A stretch of DNA of 64,000 nt, taken from assembly GCA_046296415.1 (NCBI GenBank), contig JBKBLN010000001.1:248001-312000 (forward strand), given 5' to 3'. Shown piece after piece: positions 17,828 to 26,392 of this stretch. Position 1 is the stretch's first letter. Each line of letters opens with the position of its first letter. The position numbers and the translations under genes are program-made. A model generated the notes under the pieces. It worked only from the letters and a program-made list of their open reading frames with translations. It was not told where the DNA came from and did not search any database. Origin of the DNA: CAYNRA01 sp046296415. Lineage in GTDB: Bacteria; Bacteroidota; Bacteroidia; Cytophagales; Spirosomataceae.

Positions 17828-19762
17828 TTAGATCAGGACACTTGCATCCATCATTTCGCGTACTGCCTGGGCAATTCCGGTGGGGTCAAAGCCACATTCT
17901 CGGTGCAATTCAATTTGTTCACCATGTTCAACATAGCGGTCGGGTATTCCAAGTCGTTTGACTTGAGCAGCGTATCCGTGGTCGGCCATGAATTCAAGCA
18001 CAGCACTTCCCATGCCACCTTGAACACATCCATCCTCCACGGTGATAACACGTTTGAATCGACTGAAAACCTCATGCAGCATTTCTTCGTCCAATGGCTT
18101 GACAAATCGAATGTCGTAATGAGCAATCGATTTATCTGTGAGGGCCGTTAAGGCTTCCGTTACGTAGTTTCCGACATGTCCGAGGGAGAGAATGGCTAAA
18201 TCGTCACCATCTTGAATTTTCCGGCCTTTACCGATTTCCAATGCTTCAAAAGGTGTCCGCCAATCGACCATCACTCCATTACCCCTTGGGTACCGGATGG
18301 TGGCAGCTTGCTTGGACTTTTGGAAGGAGGGAAGTTGGAACGTGTACATCAAGTTCCGAAGTTCTTGTTCATTCATTGGAGCGGCTACCACCATATTGGG
18401 AATGCAACGCATGTAGGCCACGTCGTATGCTCCGTGATGGGTGGGTCCATCGGCACCTGCAAATCCTGCACGATCTAGGCAGAAGATTACAGGGAGGTCT
18501 TGCATACAAACATCATGAATGACTTGATCATAGGCACGTTGCATGAAAGTGGAATAGATATTGCAATAGACAGCCAGACCTCGGGTAGCCATACCGGCTG
18601 AGAATGTAACGGCATGTTGTTCAGCAATTCCTACATCGAATGCTCGCTCTGGCATGGCTTTCATGAGAATGTTCATCGAGGAGCCCGACGGCATCGCAGG
18701 GGTTACACCTACAACGTCTTGATTTAGCTGAGCTAGTTCCACCAAGGTATGTCCAAATACATCTTGGTATTTAGGGGGAGTTGGACCGTTGGATGGACTT
18801 TTCTTAATTTCACCTGTTACTTTATCGAATAAACCGGGTGCGTGCCACTTGGTTTGGTCTTTTTCAGCAGGTGCATAGCCTTTGCCTTTTTTGGTCAGAA
18901 TGTGAAGGATTTTAGGACCTGGGATGTCTTTCAAATCATTTAATACGTGCACTAGATGATCAATATCATGACCATCAATAGGACCAAAATAACGTAAGTG
19001 TAGCGCTTCAAAGAAATTGGAATTGGATAAAAGGGCACCCTTCAAAGCGTTTTCGACTTTGGCTACCACCTCACGAGCACTTTTACCAAAGGTGCTCATT
19101 TTACCTAAGAGGTTCCACACGTCATCCTTGACCTTATTGTATGTATGTGATGTGGTGATGTCGGTCAAATATTCTTTTAAGGCACCTACATTGGGATCGA
19201 TGGACATGCAATTGTCGTTCAAGACAATCAGTAAATTAGCATCTTTGAGGGAACCTGCGTGATTCATACCTTCGAAAGCTAAACCGGCGGTTAAGGCACC
19301 ATCCCCAATGACGGCAATGTGTTGTCTGGATTTTTCCTGATGATGCAGGGAGCCAATTGCCATACCCAGAGCAGCTGATATTGAGGTTGACGAGTGGCCA
19401 ACGCCAAAGGCATCATAAGGACTTTCTTTTCTTTTGGGAAAACCTGATAAACCACCGTATACCCGATTCGTATGGAATTGGTCACGGCGCCCTGTCAATA
19501 TTTTATGTCCATAAGCTTGATGACCCACATCCCAAATGAGTTGATCGTCCGGGGTATTGAATACATAATGCAAGGCTACGGTTAGTTCCACTACCCCCAA
19601 GCTAGAGGCAAAATGACCACCATGTAGCGACACTGTATCAATAATATATTGTCTTAATTGATCGCATAGAGCGGGAAGTTGCTCATTGGAAAGCTTTTTC
19701 AGATCTTCGGGAAAATGAATATCACGAAGAAGATCACCAGGAGTAATGAGCGATTGCGACAT
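17828..19762 (-). CDS. dxs: 1-deoxy-D-xylulose-5-phosphate synthase
   Basis: Dxs (644 residues), the thiamine-diphosphate enzyme joining pyruvate and glyceraldehyde 3-phosphate in the first step of the MEP isoprenoid pathway. Seen motifs: DVGHQAYGHKILTGRR (about residues 79-94), the ThDP/Mg motif GDGALTAG...NDN (about 153-184), and the transketolase-like pyrimidine-binding and C-terminal domains with DRAGFAGADGPTHHG. Length matches the family. It is downstream of two rhomboid genes and mutL on the same strand with a 126-bp gap. Confidence 0.97.
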   Translation of the reverse strand: MSQSLITPGDLLRDIHFPEDLKKLSNEQLPALCDQLRQYIIDTVSLHGGHFASSLGVVELTVALHYVFNTPDDQLIWDVGHQAYGHKILTGRRDQFHTNRVYGGLSGFPKRKESPYDAFGVGHSSTSISAALGMAIGSLHHQEKSRQHIAVIGDGALTAGLAFEGMNHAGSLKDANLLIVLNDNCMSIDPNVGALKEYLTDITTSHTYNKVKDDVWNLLGKMSTFGKSAREVVAKVENALKGALLSNSNFFEALHLRYFGPIDGHDIDHLVHVLNDLKDIPGPKILHILTKKGKGYAPAEKDQTKWHAPGLFDKVTGEIKKSPSNGPTPPKYQDVFGHTLVELAQLNQDVVGVTPAMPSGSSMNILMKAMPERAFDVGIAEQHAVTFSAGMATRGLAVYCNIYSTFMQRAYDQVIHDVCMQDLPVIFCLDRAGFAGADGPTHHGAYDVAYMRCIPNMVVAAPMNEQELRNLMYTFQLPSFQKSKQAATIRYPRGNGVMVDWRTPFEALEIGKGRKIQDGDDLAILSLGHVGNYVTEALTALTDKSIAHYDIRFVKPLDEEMLHEVFSRFKRVITVEDGCVQGGMGSAVLEFMADHGYAAQVKRLGIPDRYVEHGEQIELHRECGFDPTGIAQAVREMMDASVLI

Positions 19763-19780
19763 ACGTAGATTTTAGTTTGT

Positions 19781-19799
19781 CCTAAGTAAACATCTTAGG
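19781..19799. promoter_or_regulatory. Inverted repeat upstream of dxs
   Basis: CCTAAG - 7 nt - CTTAGG located 19 bp before the dxs start. Possible operator or 5'-UTR hairpin; no clear promoter box was found around it. Confidence 0.3.
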
Positions 19800-19888
19800 G
19801 TTTAAATTGTTTCCTTGTATTTTACAGGGATTTGTGATATATACGTAAAAGGATGGGAAGCTAGCTAAAAAGCAGATAAACTCACCCA

Positions 19889-20773
19889 TTAATCTTTTCT
19901 TTGACTTGCGAGATAAAGCTTATGTTTTTCGTCTTTGGAAAGACTTTCATAACCTGACTTACTTATTTTATCCAGTATGGAATCTACTTCATCTTGATCA
20001 GGAAAAGGAGATTTTTCATTGAATAGACTGTTGATTCGGCGATTTGAAACGAATGATTTTTCGGTTTTTCGGGTAGCAGGTTTTCGCTTGAATACACGTA
20101 AAAATGCATGAAAGGGATAGGCGAGATCGATGCCACGTTTAAGGAGGCTAACATACCCGAATCCAACTAACGCTCCACCTGCATGTGAAAGTCCCGAGCT
20201 GGCATCCAAAAAAGAAAATAAAAGCGCTGCCCAAGCTAAGTATTTAAGTTTTACGGCAAATCGTTGGAAAAAGAAAAACTCGTAGTCAGGAATCAAGGTG
20301 GCGGCGGCAAACATGACCGCATAAATGGCAGCGGACGATCCGATAAGGCGGGGTTGTACTTGTCCTATATCGTTGTATTGAAGCAAGTTATAAACAGATA
20401 GGTACAAAACACCGCTAATGATTCCACCTAGGAAATAAATGGATTTAAATTTTCCGACCCCGATGAAATCTTGCAGCAGAGTCCCGAACCAGTATAAGGC
20501 AATGAGATTGAACAGGATGTGAAATACCCCAGTATGAACAAACATGTAGGACACCAAAGTCCAGGGCTTCAAAATAAAATCATGGATGGGAGCTGAAAGT
20601 TCCAGCCACCGAAGCATGTAAGCATAGCTGGCTTGTCCATCATCAGAGAAGGAAGCCAGTAGGCGAAAGAAGAATAAGAAGGCAAATACCAATACATTCA
20701 CCAGGATGATTTGGGTCACGGCCTGTGATTTATTGGAGAAAATACCTTTCATTTCATCGAATACATTACGCAT
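19889..20773 (-). CDS. Rhomboid family intramembrane serine protease
   Basis: 294-residue rhomboid. Six membrane segments cover about residues 20-215. The catalytic Ser147 lies in GSSA (145-148) and the catalytic His197 in SHAGG; the conserved His/Asn patch of helix 2 is HTGVFHILFN (80-89). After the last helix a cytoplasmic, charged tail of about 75 residues ends in a short helical motif, ISKSGYESLSKDEKHKLYLA. This looks like the tail common on Bacteroidota rhomboids. It starts 12 bp after the preceding rhomboid gene, so the pair is co-transcribed. Confidence 0.9.
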   Translation of the reverse strand: MRNVFDEMKGIFSNKSQAVTQIILVNVLVFAFLFFFRLLASFSDDGQASYAYMLRWLELSAPIHDFILKPWTLVSYMFVHTGVFHILFNLIALYWFGTLLQDFIGVGKFKSIYFLGGIISGVLYLSVYNLLQYNDIGQVQPRLIGSSAAIYAVMFAAATLIPDYEFFFFQRFAVKLKYLAWAALLFSFLDASSGLSHAGGALVGFGYVSLLKRGIDLAYPFHAFLRVFKRKPATRKTEKSFVSNRRINSLFNEKSPFPDQDEVDSILDKISKSGYESLSKDEKHKLYLASQRKD

Positions 20774-20785
20774 GCGCGAATAGAT

Positions 20786-21448
20786 TTATCGGTATAAATC
20801 CCTTTTTTTGAATCCAAAAAATTGCAATAGGATGAATCCAGCAATCAACCCCCCGACATGAGCAAAGTGGGCAACACCAGATTGGGTTTGTGTGGACCCC
20901 AAATATAACTCATACAAACCATAAAACGTTACAAAGTATTTTGCTTTTATTGGAAAAGGGATGAAGAGCAAATAGAGTTCAATATTTGGGAAAAGCATTC
21001 CAAAGGCAATTAATAGCCCAAAAACGGCACCTGAGGCACCAATCATTGGTGTACTGGCCATGTACCAATAGGGTTCGGAGTCGACCCCTAGTGTTTGCAT
21101 TTCGAGGGAATTGATCCCGGCGTACAGCAGGGCGGCGCCGATTCCGGTAAAGAGATAATATTGAAGAAAACGTTGGGATCCCATGTAGTATTCAATATTG
21201 GAACCAAAAATAAAGAGGGCGAACATGTTTCCAAGAAGGTGAGAAAACCCGCCATGAAAGAACATGTAGGTTAATGGTTGCCAGATTTTAAAATTAGGAT
21301 TTAATAAGTCCTCATTTCCAATCAAGATCGGGTTGAAAAAGGCGAAGGTTTGTAGCCAGAAATCTTCCGATAGGATAGAAGTCAGGAAAAATAAGCCGAT
21401 ATTCAAAATCAGCAAGCGTTTTACATTTAATGCGAGGGAATACATCAT
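20786..21448 (-). CDS. Rhomboid family intramembrane serine protease
   Basis: 220-residue rhomboid without the long C-tail of its neighbour. Catalytic Ser139 is in GASG (137-140) and His197 in HVGG; the helix-2 motif is HGGFSHLLGNMFAL (65-78). The start is placed at the ATG pair at 21448/21445, 5 bp after the mutL stop; the frame is open 9 codons further up with a TTG, inside mutL. The two adjacent rhomboids differ in length and tail and are not a recent duplication. Confidence 0.9.
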   Translation of the reverse strand: MMYSLALNVKRLLILNIGLFFLTSILSEDFWLQTFAFFNPILIGNEDLLNPNFKIWQPLTYMFFHGGFSHLLGNMFALFIFGSNIEYYMGSQRFLQYYLFTGIGAALLYAGINSLEMQTLGVDSEPYWYMASTPMIGASGAVFGLLIAFGMLFPNIELYLLFIPFPIKAKYFVTFYGLYELYLGSTQTQSGVAHFAHVGGLIAGFILLQFFGFKKRDLYR

Positions 21449-21452
21449 GATA

Positions 21453-23282
21453 TTATAGGCCCTGGATGAGGGCAATTAATCGATTCGCTTCAACCATCGA
21501 GACGATGGGTTCGCCACCAGGTGTATAATTGGGTACGGGCGTTTCGAAAAGTTGATGAACAAGTAAATTTATTTCGATCGGCGACAAAGGTCCAATGTAT
21601 TTGTGGGAGGATCGTCGAGCGAAGGATCGAGCTAAGTTCTCCCATTGATCTAAACGAAGAGTTGCCTCGTTTTCTTTGAACTGATGGATTAAACCTTCAA
21701 AAATTTCGGCCTCATTTTCCTCCTTTACTTCAGGGGGGACACCATTTAGCTTAACGGTGTAAGGACCAAACTCTTCAAAATCAAAACCGAGTGCACCGAG
21801 CATTTCTTGGAATTCAAAGGCAAAAGTAAAGTCGGCTGGCTGAAGAGTCAGTACTTTGGGAAACAACAATTGCTGGGAGGTACCTTGGTGGTTTTTTAGG
21901 CTTGCGTAATATTTTTCGTACAAAATTCGTTCGTAGGCACCTCGTTGATGGACTAGCAATAGGCCGCTTTTAAGAGGAACAGCAATGATTTGGTTTTGTA
22001 TTTGAAAACCTTGAATGTGGTCGAGCTCAGAGAGTTCAATTTGGCCAGCAGGCCGCTGATTGGCTTTGGAGCCAAGGGTCACAGGCGCTGATGGGTCGGG
22101 AAGGCCTTCAAACAAGGCTTCCCATCCATCGGGACGATTGGACTTCGAGGGAAATTGAACGGAAGAAGGACCTCGGGTTTCAAAGGAATCCATGGAGGCA
22201 CGAGACGGAAGGGTTTGAAACGACGTTTCTGGACCCGAGGTAGTCAAATTACCAAAATTGATATCCGATTCGAAATCCAACGAAGGAGAAAGATTGTATA
22301 CCCCAAGTGCTTGCCGGACTGCCGAGCGAATGATGGCGTAAATGGCTTTTTCATCATCAAATTTAACTTCCGTTTTGGTTGGATGGATGTTAATGTCGAT
22401 ATGCGAAGGGTCAATTTCGATAAAAAGCACGTAAAAAGGGGAAGCACCCTCCGGTATCGTCGACTCGTACGCACTCACCACAGCGTGGTGTAAGTAACCA
22501 TGCCGGATGTAGCGATTATTGACAAAAAAGAATTGTTCTCCCCGAGTCTTTTTGGCAGATTCCGGCTTTCCCACATAGCCCTTCACCGATACAAAGGGTG
22601 TTTCTTCTTGGCATTTGGCTAATTGTTCTCGGTAATTTTTACCAAAGATATCCACAATTCGTTTGCTGAGTTTGCCAGCAGGAAGAACAAATATTTCGTG
22701 TTCATTATGATGCAAAGAAAATTGAACTTCTGGGTGGGCAAGTGCTATCCTTTGGAATTCATCTAGGATATGTTTCATTTCCACCGCATTTGTCTTTAAG
22801 AAGTTGCGTCGCGCTGGAACATTAAAAAACAAGTTTTTAACCGAGATGGATGTGCCGGTTCGAGTGGCGATGGGTTCTTGTTCTTTCACTTGAGACCCTT
22901 CGATCCGAATGAACGTCCCCATTTCGTCGAAGGACCGAGCCGACTTTAGTTCCACTTGGGCGACGGCTGCGATGGACGCAAGGGCTTCTCCACGGAAACC
23001 CATGGTTCGGATCGAAAACAAATCCTCAGATTTGCTGATTTTTGAGGTGGCGTGCCGCTCAAAACTCATTCGTGCATCGGTGGGAGACATGCCAATGCCA
23101 TCGTCGATGACTTGAATGAGGGTTCTCCCGGCATCTTTGACGATCAATTGAATGTAGGTACTTTGGGCATCAATGGCATTTTCCAATAATTCCTTCACTA
23201 CCGAGGCAGGCCTTTGAACCACCTCACCGGCGGCAATTTGATTGGCGATGGCATCGGATAGCAAGTGAATGATATCATGCAT
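21453..23282 (-). CDS. mutL: DNA mismatch repair endonuclease-type MutL
   Basis: MutL, 609 residues from the ATG at 23282 (MHDIIHLLSDAIANQIAAGE), which matches the family; the frame continues 13 codons further up without homology. The GHKL ATPase has ENAIDA (motif I), DDGIGM (motif II) and RHATSK plus GFRGEALASIAAV (motif III). The C-terminal domain holds a FARRSSHKYIG segment. The MutL endonuclease motif DQHAAHERxxYE is replaced by VHQRGAYERILYE; DQHA is not retained, so nicking activity is doubtful although ERILYE is kept. Confidence 0.95.
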   Translation of the reverse strand: MHDIIHLLSDAIANQIAAGEVVQRPASVVKELLENAIDAQSTYIQLIVKDAGRTLIQVIDDGIGMSPTDARMSFERHATSKISKSEDLFSIRTMGFRGEALASIAAVAQVELKSARSFDEMGTFIRIEGSQVKEQEPIATRTGTSISVKNLFFNVPARRNFLKTNAVEMKHILDEFQRIALAHPEVQFSLHHNEHEIFVLPAGKLSKRIVDIFGKNYREQLAKCQEETPFVSVKGYVGKPESAKKTRGEQFFFVNNRYIRHGYLHHAVVSAYESTIPEGASPFYVLFIEIDPSHIDINIHPTKTEVKFDDEKAIYAIIRSAVRQALGVYNLSPSLDFESDINFGNLTTSGPETSFQTLPSRASMDSFETRGPSSVQFPSKSNRPDGWEALFEGLPDPSAPVTLGSKANQRPAGQIELSELDHIQGFQIQNQIIAVPLKSGLLLVHQRGAYERILYEKYYASLKNHQGTSQQLLFPKVLTLQPADFTFAFEFQEMLGALGFDFEEFGPYTVKLNGVPPEVKEENEAEIFEGLIHQFKENEATLRLDQWENLARSFARRSSHKYIGPLSPIEINLLVHQLFETPVPNYTPGGEPIVSMVEANRLIALIQGL

Positions 23283-23363
23283 GGAACGGTCAGTTTGATT
23301 GGCTAAAGGCGCTTTTAACAAGGAAAACGTGCTTTAAATTTACAAAAAATCCCCGATTTTTGT

Positions 23364-23765
23364 TCAAGATTCTCCGTGTATTCCCGCCAATTCAAATAAT
23401 TCTCGTATCCGTGGGCTGTCTGAGAATGAAATTTGGAGTATTTTGGCATCCTCATCGGATTCATCAGTCCATTTCCAGTCCTCGGCAATTGCCTCTAGTA
23501 GATCGAGAATGGTGAAGATTTTTTGTTGATTTCGCTCTTTTTGAAGCCAGTATTCTGAGTTAGAAATGTGGATATGGATTGATCTATCGGGTAACCAGCT
23601 TAGGTCGCTGAGCAGATCATCAACTTCCTCGAGGGTAAATCCAAAGTCGTCTGGGTATTCAACTAATTCAGCGAGGTGGCCATAAAAGTCGCGTAACGTA
23701 GTACATTGATCACCTTGAAGGATGCGCGCAGAACTAGGAGGTAAGCCGATAGAGAGAGAGCCCAT
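23364..23765 (-). CDS. Barstar-family protein (RNase inhibitor fold)
   Basis: 133-residue protein resembling barstar, the intracellular inhibitor of barnase-type RNases. The family pattern shows as LQGDQCTTLRDFYGHLAELV (residues about 16-35), then DDFGFTLEEVDDLLSDLSWL, where barstar has its Asp-rich inhibitory helix. Acidic overall, no signal peptide, so cytoplasmic. It is divergent from the NuiA-like inhibitor gene with 56 bp between starts and follows mutL on the same strand. No barnase-like RNase is visible in the window; whether it partners with the nearby nuclease is not known. Confidence 0.75.
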   Translation of the reverse strand: MGSLSIGLPPSSARILQGDQCTTLRDFYGHLAELVEYPDDFGFTLEEVDDLLSDLSWLPDRSIHIHISNSEYWLQKERNQQKIFTILDLLEAIAEDWKWTDESDEDAKILQISFSDSPRIRELFELAGIHGES

Positions 23766-23821
23766 GGGAATAAAAAGATTAATCTAAAGTTAATGGATCA
23801 AAGATACAAAAGACAAAGCAT

Positions 23822-24187
23822 ATGAATGTCGATGCGCAATTGAAAGCCTGGGTGGAGGATCTTTATTTCATCACAGAAACCGATGAACCGTGGGAAATGA
23901 TGTATTTATCGCCCGAATCCTGTGATGTTTCCTATTGGATCGCTCGCGGTTACCAGGAAATTGATTGGGCGTTGTTTTGGAAGCCCTTGACCGAGGAGCA
24001 GGATTGGTATGAGGAGGTGGAAAAAACACAGGCGGAGCGTTATCGGACGTGGGTAGTTGGTCTTGAGGAGAACTCGGCGGAATGGTTTGTTGTTCGAAAG
24101 GGGGACATTCAAAAGGAGTGGATGGTGGTTTTTCAACTTCTGAATGGCCAAGTTATAGGATGTAGGACCCAGGGAATTGAAACGTGA
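23822..24187 (+). CDS. NuiA-like nuclease A inhibitor
   Basis: 121-residue acidic, cytoplasmic protein that resembles NuiA, the tight-binding inhibitor of the Anabaena nuclease NucA. Shared features: LYFITETDEPWEMMYL near the N-terminus, FWKPLTEEQDWYEEVEKTQA in the middle (NuiA has a PQDWY motif here), and a C-terminal GQVIGCRTQGIET corresponding to NuiA's GxSTxxxET end, where NuiA contacts the NucA active site. The next gene is a NucA-type nuclease and its GTG start overlaps this stop (GTGA, 4 bp), strongly supporting an inhibitor-nuclease pair. Similarity was judged by eye. Confidence 0.72.
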   Translation: MNVDAQLKAWVEDLYFITETDEPWEMMYLSPESCDVSYWIARGYQEIDWALFWKPLTEEQDWYEEVEKTQAERYRTWVVGLEENSAEWFVVRKGDIQKEWMVVFQLLNGQVIGCRTQGIET

Positions 24188-25140
24188 GAAGACTATTTAG
24201 TGCCGTTTTGGGCGGTTGGTTGCTTGTAGGATGTGCCGTTGAAATGCCCATACCCCAAGCAGAGGAAGCCATTTTTAATAATCCATTACAAGCAGGAGAA
24301 AAGGAGTCCGCCTATCTTTTACGAAAGTCGAGTTATACCGTGACCTATCATGCGGGATTGCGTCGAGCCATTTCTGCCTCGTGGATTTTACGCAAACAGG
24401 ACATAGGATCTGCGGAAAGGCAGAACCAATTTCGGCCTGATCTCACACTTCCGGAAGGTTGGACAATTGTCCGGACGAGTGACTACACGGGTTCAGGCAT
24501 GGATCGTGGTCATTTGTGTCCATCGGCGGATCGAACGGCAACCGAGGAGATCAATCAAGAAACCTTTTTAATGACCAACATAGTACCCCAGTCACCGCAG
24601 TTGAATCGGGGAGCTTGGGCTAATCTGGAGGAATATGCTCGCGATTTAGCACGGGCAGGTTATGTAGTGCATCAATGGGTTGGAGTTTACGGTGAAGGGG
24701 GTGAGGGAAGTCAGGGAACGAAAAAAACGATAGGCCCCGGAATTCAAGTTCCTGGACGGCTTTTCAAGATGATTTGGGCGATTCCTGAGGGGGAAAACTG
24801 GGCTTCTGTCCGGGCCGTCCGTTTGGTGGCTGATTTTCCTAACGCAGATAGTCGGGTGAGCGGGTATGACTGGGTTCGGTATTTAACGAGCTGGGAAGAG
24901 TTATCCAAACGGTGGAATTTTGGCCGCTTGGGAGAGGGGTTGGACTCTCGATTTCTGAACTATTGGAATGGAGATTGGTGGGACTACCGGCAGTCACCCG
25001 TTCGGGTAGTTACGCCTTGTGAGACGTATCAAGGAAAAGTTCTGTTTTTAGGTCCAGAGGGAGGGTGTTTTTATCGAGCTGAAGGAGGACGTAAAGTGTA
25101 TGTGGAGGCAAGTCGTTGCCAGTGTGAAACTTCCCTATAA
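24184..25140 (+). CDS. Secreted DNA/RNA non-specific endonuclease (NucA type), lipoprotein
   Basis: 318-residue beta-beta-alpha-metal nuclease of the NucA/EndoG family, cleaving DNA and RNA with Mg. A short signal peptide ends in a lipobox LVGC with Cys17, so it is exported and lipid-anchored. The active-site motif DRGH is at residues 107-110 (His110 as general base), followed by the metal ligand Asn141 in LNRGAW and Glu149/150. A C-terminal extension of about 40 residues has GPEGGCFYRAEGGRKVYV and several Cys, resembling the small PBCV-specific basic adaptor-like motif (GPRGGxYY...GxKxYV). The GTG start overlaps the inhibitor stop, so the inhibitor is made first and coupled. Confidence 0.9.
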   Translation: MRRLFSAVLGGWLLVGCAVEMPIPQAEEAIFNNPLQAGEKESAYLLRKSSYTVTYHAGLRRAISASWILRKQDIGSAERQNQFRPDLTLPEGWTIVRTSDYTGSGMDRGHLCPSADRTATEEINQETFLMTNIVPQSPQLNRGAWANLEEYARDLARAGYVVHQWVGVYGEGGEGSQGTKKTIGPGIQVPGRLFKMIWAIPEGENWASVRAVRLVADFPNADSRVSGYDWVRYLTSWEELSKRWNFGRLGEGLDSRFLNYWNGDWWDYRQSPVRVVTPCETYQGKVLFLGPEGGCFYRAEGGRKVYVEASRCQCETSL

Positions 25141-25157
25141 TTTTGCAGGTGAACCTA

Positions 25158-25187
25158 TTGTTTTTTAGTTCTTTATGCCTAACTTTG
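25158..25187 (+). promoter_or_regulatory. Promoter of rplM-rpsI-rpsB-tsf
   Basis: TTG at 25158-25160, 19-bp spacer, TAACTTTG at 25180-25187; a full consensus match. The start region CTTTGCAGCCC is the same as at the rplK promoter. Confidence 0.8.
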
Positions 25188-25191
25188 CAGC

Positions 25192-25393
25192 CCCAAAGAA
25201 TGAACTTTTGGCCGCCCGTGCCAAAAGAGTTGATAATCAAGTTGGTGTAAAATTGTAATTCCGAACAATTTTATTGGGTCAGATTGGCTCCATCATCTTT
25301 AAAGTAGATTTGGCAGGCTGTGGTTGTTGGTTGGGGAGCGGCCATTGGTGATGTCAGAAGCAAAGTTTTCACTTTCTTAACATTTGAATCATT
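25192..25393 (+). promoter_or_regulatory. 5' leader of rplM with stable hairpin
   Basis: About 200 nt of leader. CTTTTGGC (25205-25212) pairs perfectly with GCCAAAAG (25220-25227) around a 7-nt loop right after the transcription start. Possibly a ribosomal-protein leader controlled by L13 or S9, but no ligand site can be assigned by eye. Confidence 0.45.
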
Positions 25394-25840
25394 GTGGATC
25401 AATTAAGTTACAAAACAATTTCGGCCAACAGAGGCACGATTGAAAAGGAGTGGGTTGTTATTGATGCGACGGACAAGGTATTGGGTCGTTTATCGAGCCA
25501 GATTGTCAACATCCTTCGTGGAAAGCATAAGCCTTCCTTTACGCCGAATGCCGATTGTGGTGATAATGTTATCATCATCAATGCGGAGAAGATCCGTTTA
25601 ACGGGCAAAAAGATGACGGACAAGCAGTATGTACGTCACACAGGGTATCCAGGTGGACAGCGTTTTGCTACTCCCCGGATTTTGATGGCCAAAGATCCTC
25701 GTCGGGTATTGGAGATTGCAATCAAAGGTATGTTGCCGAAAAGCCGTTTAGGTAGCCGTCAGTTTACCAACTTGTATGTGTACGCTGGATCTGAGCATCC
25801 GCATGCGGCACAGCAACCCAAGACGATTGAGTTGTCTTGA
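25394..25840 (+). CDS. rplM: 50S ribosomal protein L13
   Basis: 148-residue L13. The start is GTG at 25394 (MDQLSYKTISANRGTIEKEW), matching the Bacteroidota family N-terminus; no ATG is available in that position. Conserved WVVIDATDKVLGRLSSQIV and the C-terminal rRNA-contacting KGMLPKSRLGSRQFTNLYVY are present. First gene of rplM-rpsI-rpsB-tsf. Confidence 0.97.
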   Translation: MDQLSYKTISANRGTIEKEWVVIDATDKVLGRLSSQIVNILRGKHKPSFTPNADCGDNVIIINAEKIRLTGKKMTDKQYVRHTGYPGGQRFATPRILMAKDPRRVLEIAIKGMLPKSRLGSRQFTNLYVYAGSEHPHAAQQPKTIELS

Positions 25841-25884
25841 TAAATCATCTCATTTTTCCATTGCTTTAATTCGTTTACAATATT

Positions 25885-26271
25885 ATGCAAGTTATCAACG
25901 CATTAGGTAGAAGAAAGACAGCCGTCGCGCGTATCTATATGAAGCCCGGAAACGGAGATGTGACGATCAACGGCCGGACCCTAGTGGAATATTTCCCTAC
26001 CGAAGTACTTCAAATCATTTTGAACCAACCGTTCACCATTTCCGAGAATTTGGGCAAGTTTGATGTCAAAGTCAATGTCCGCGGCGGTGGTATCGCCGGT
26101 CAAGCGGAAGCAATCCGGATGGCTATTTCTCGGGCATTGTGTGAGTCCGATGAGACGAACCGTCCTGTATTGAAGAAAGAAGGATTCTTAACACGTGATT
26201 CACGTATGGTTGAGCGTAAGAAATACGGTCGCGCCAAAGCACGTAAGAGATTCCAGTTCTCAAAACGTTAA
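25885..26271 (+). CDS. rpsI: 30S ribosomal protein S9
   Basis: 128-residue S9. Starts with VINALGRRKTAVARIYMKPG and ends with the conserved basic tail ARKRFQFSKR, whose last residues reach the P-site tRNA. Follows rplM by 44 bp, the near-universal L13-S9 pair. Confidence 0.98.
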   Translation: MQVINALGRRKTAVARIYMKPGNGDVTINGRTLVEYFPTEVLQIILNQPFTISENLGKFDVKVNVRGGGIAGQAEAIRMAISRALCESDETNRPVLKKEGFLTRDSRMVERKKYGRAKARKRFQFSKR

Positions 26272-26281
26272 TTTTCCGAGG

Positions 26282-26316
26282 TTCAGGTGGCTCTATTCAG
26301 CCGCCTGAATTTCTTT
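26282..26316 (+). terminator. Terminator/attenuator between rpsI and rpsB
   Basis: TTCAGGTGGCT (26282-26292) pairs with AGCCGCCTGAA (26299-26309) over 11 bp with one T-G pair, followed by TTTCTTTATAT. May reduce or set rpsB-tsf transcription. Confidence 0.75.
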
Positions 26317-26392
26317 ATATGGTCCAGACAGTACTTAATCGTTGCCGATGTATTGTGCTGCCTATTTTTTCATCTATTATTAAAACAATTCA

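Noticed and set aside
23364..25140. Classical type II toxin-antitoxin system
   Set aside because: The nuclease is an exported lipoprotein, so the pair fits self-protection from a secreted enzyme better than an intracellular toxin-antitoxin module.
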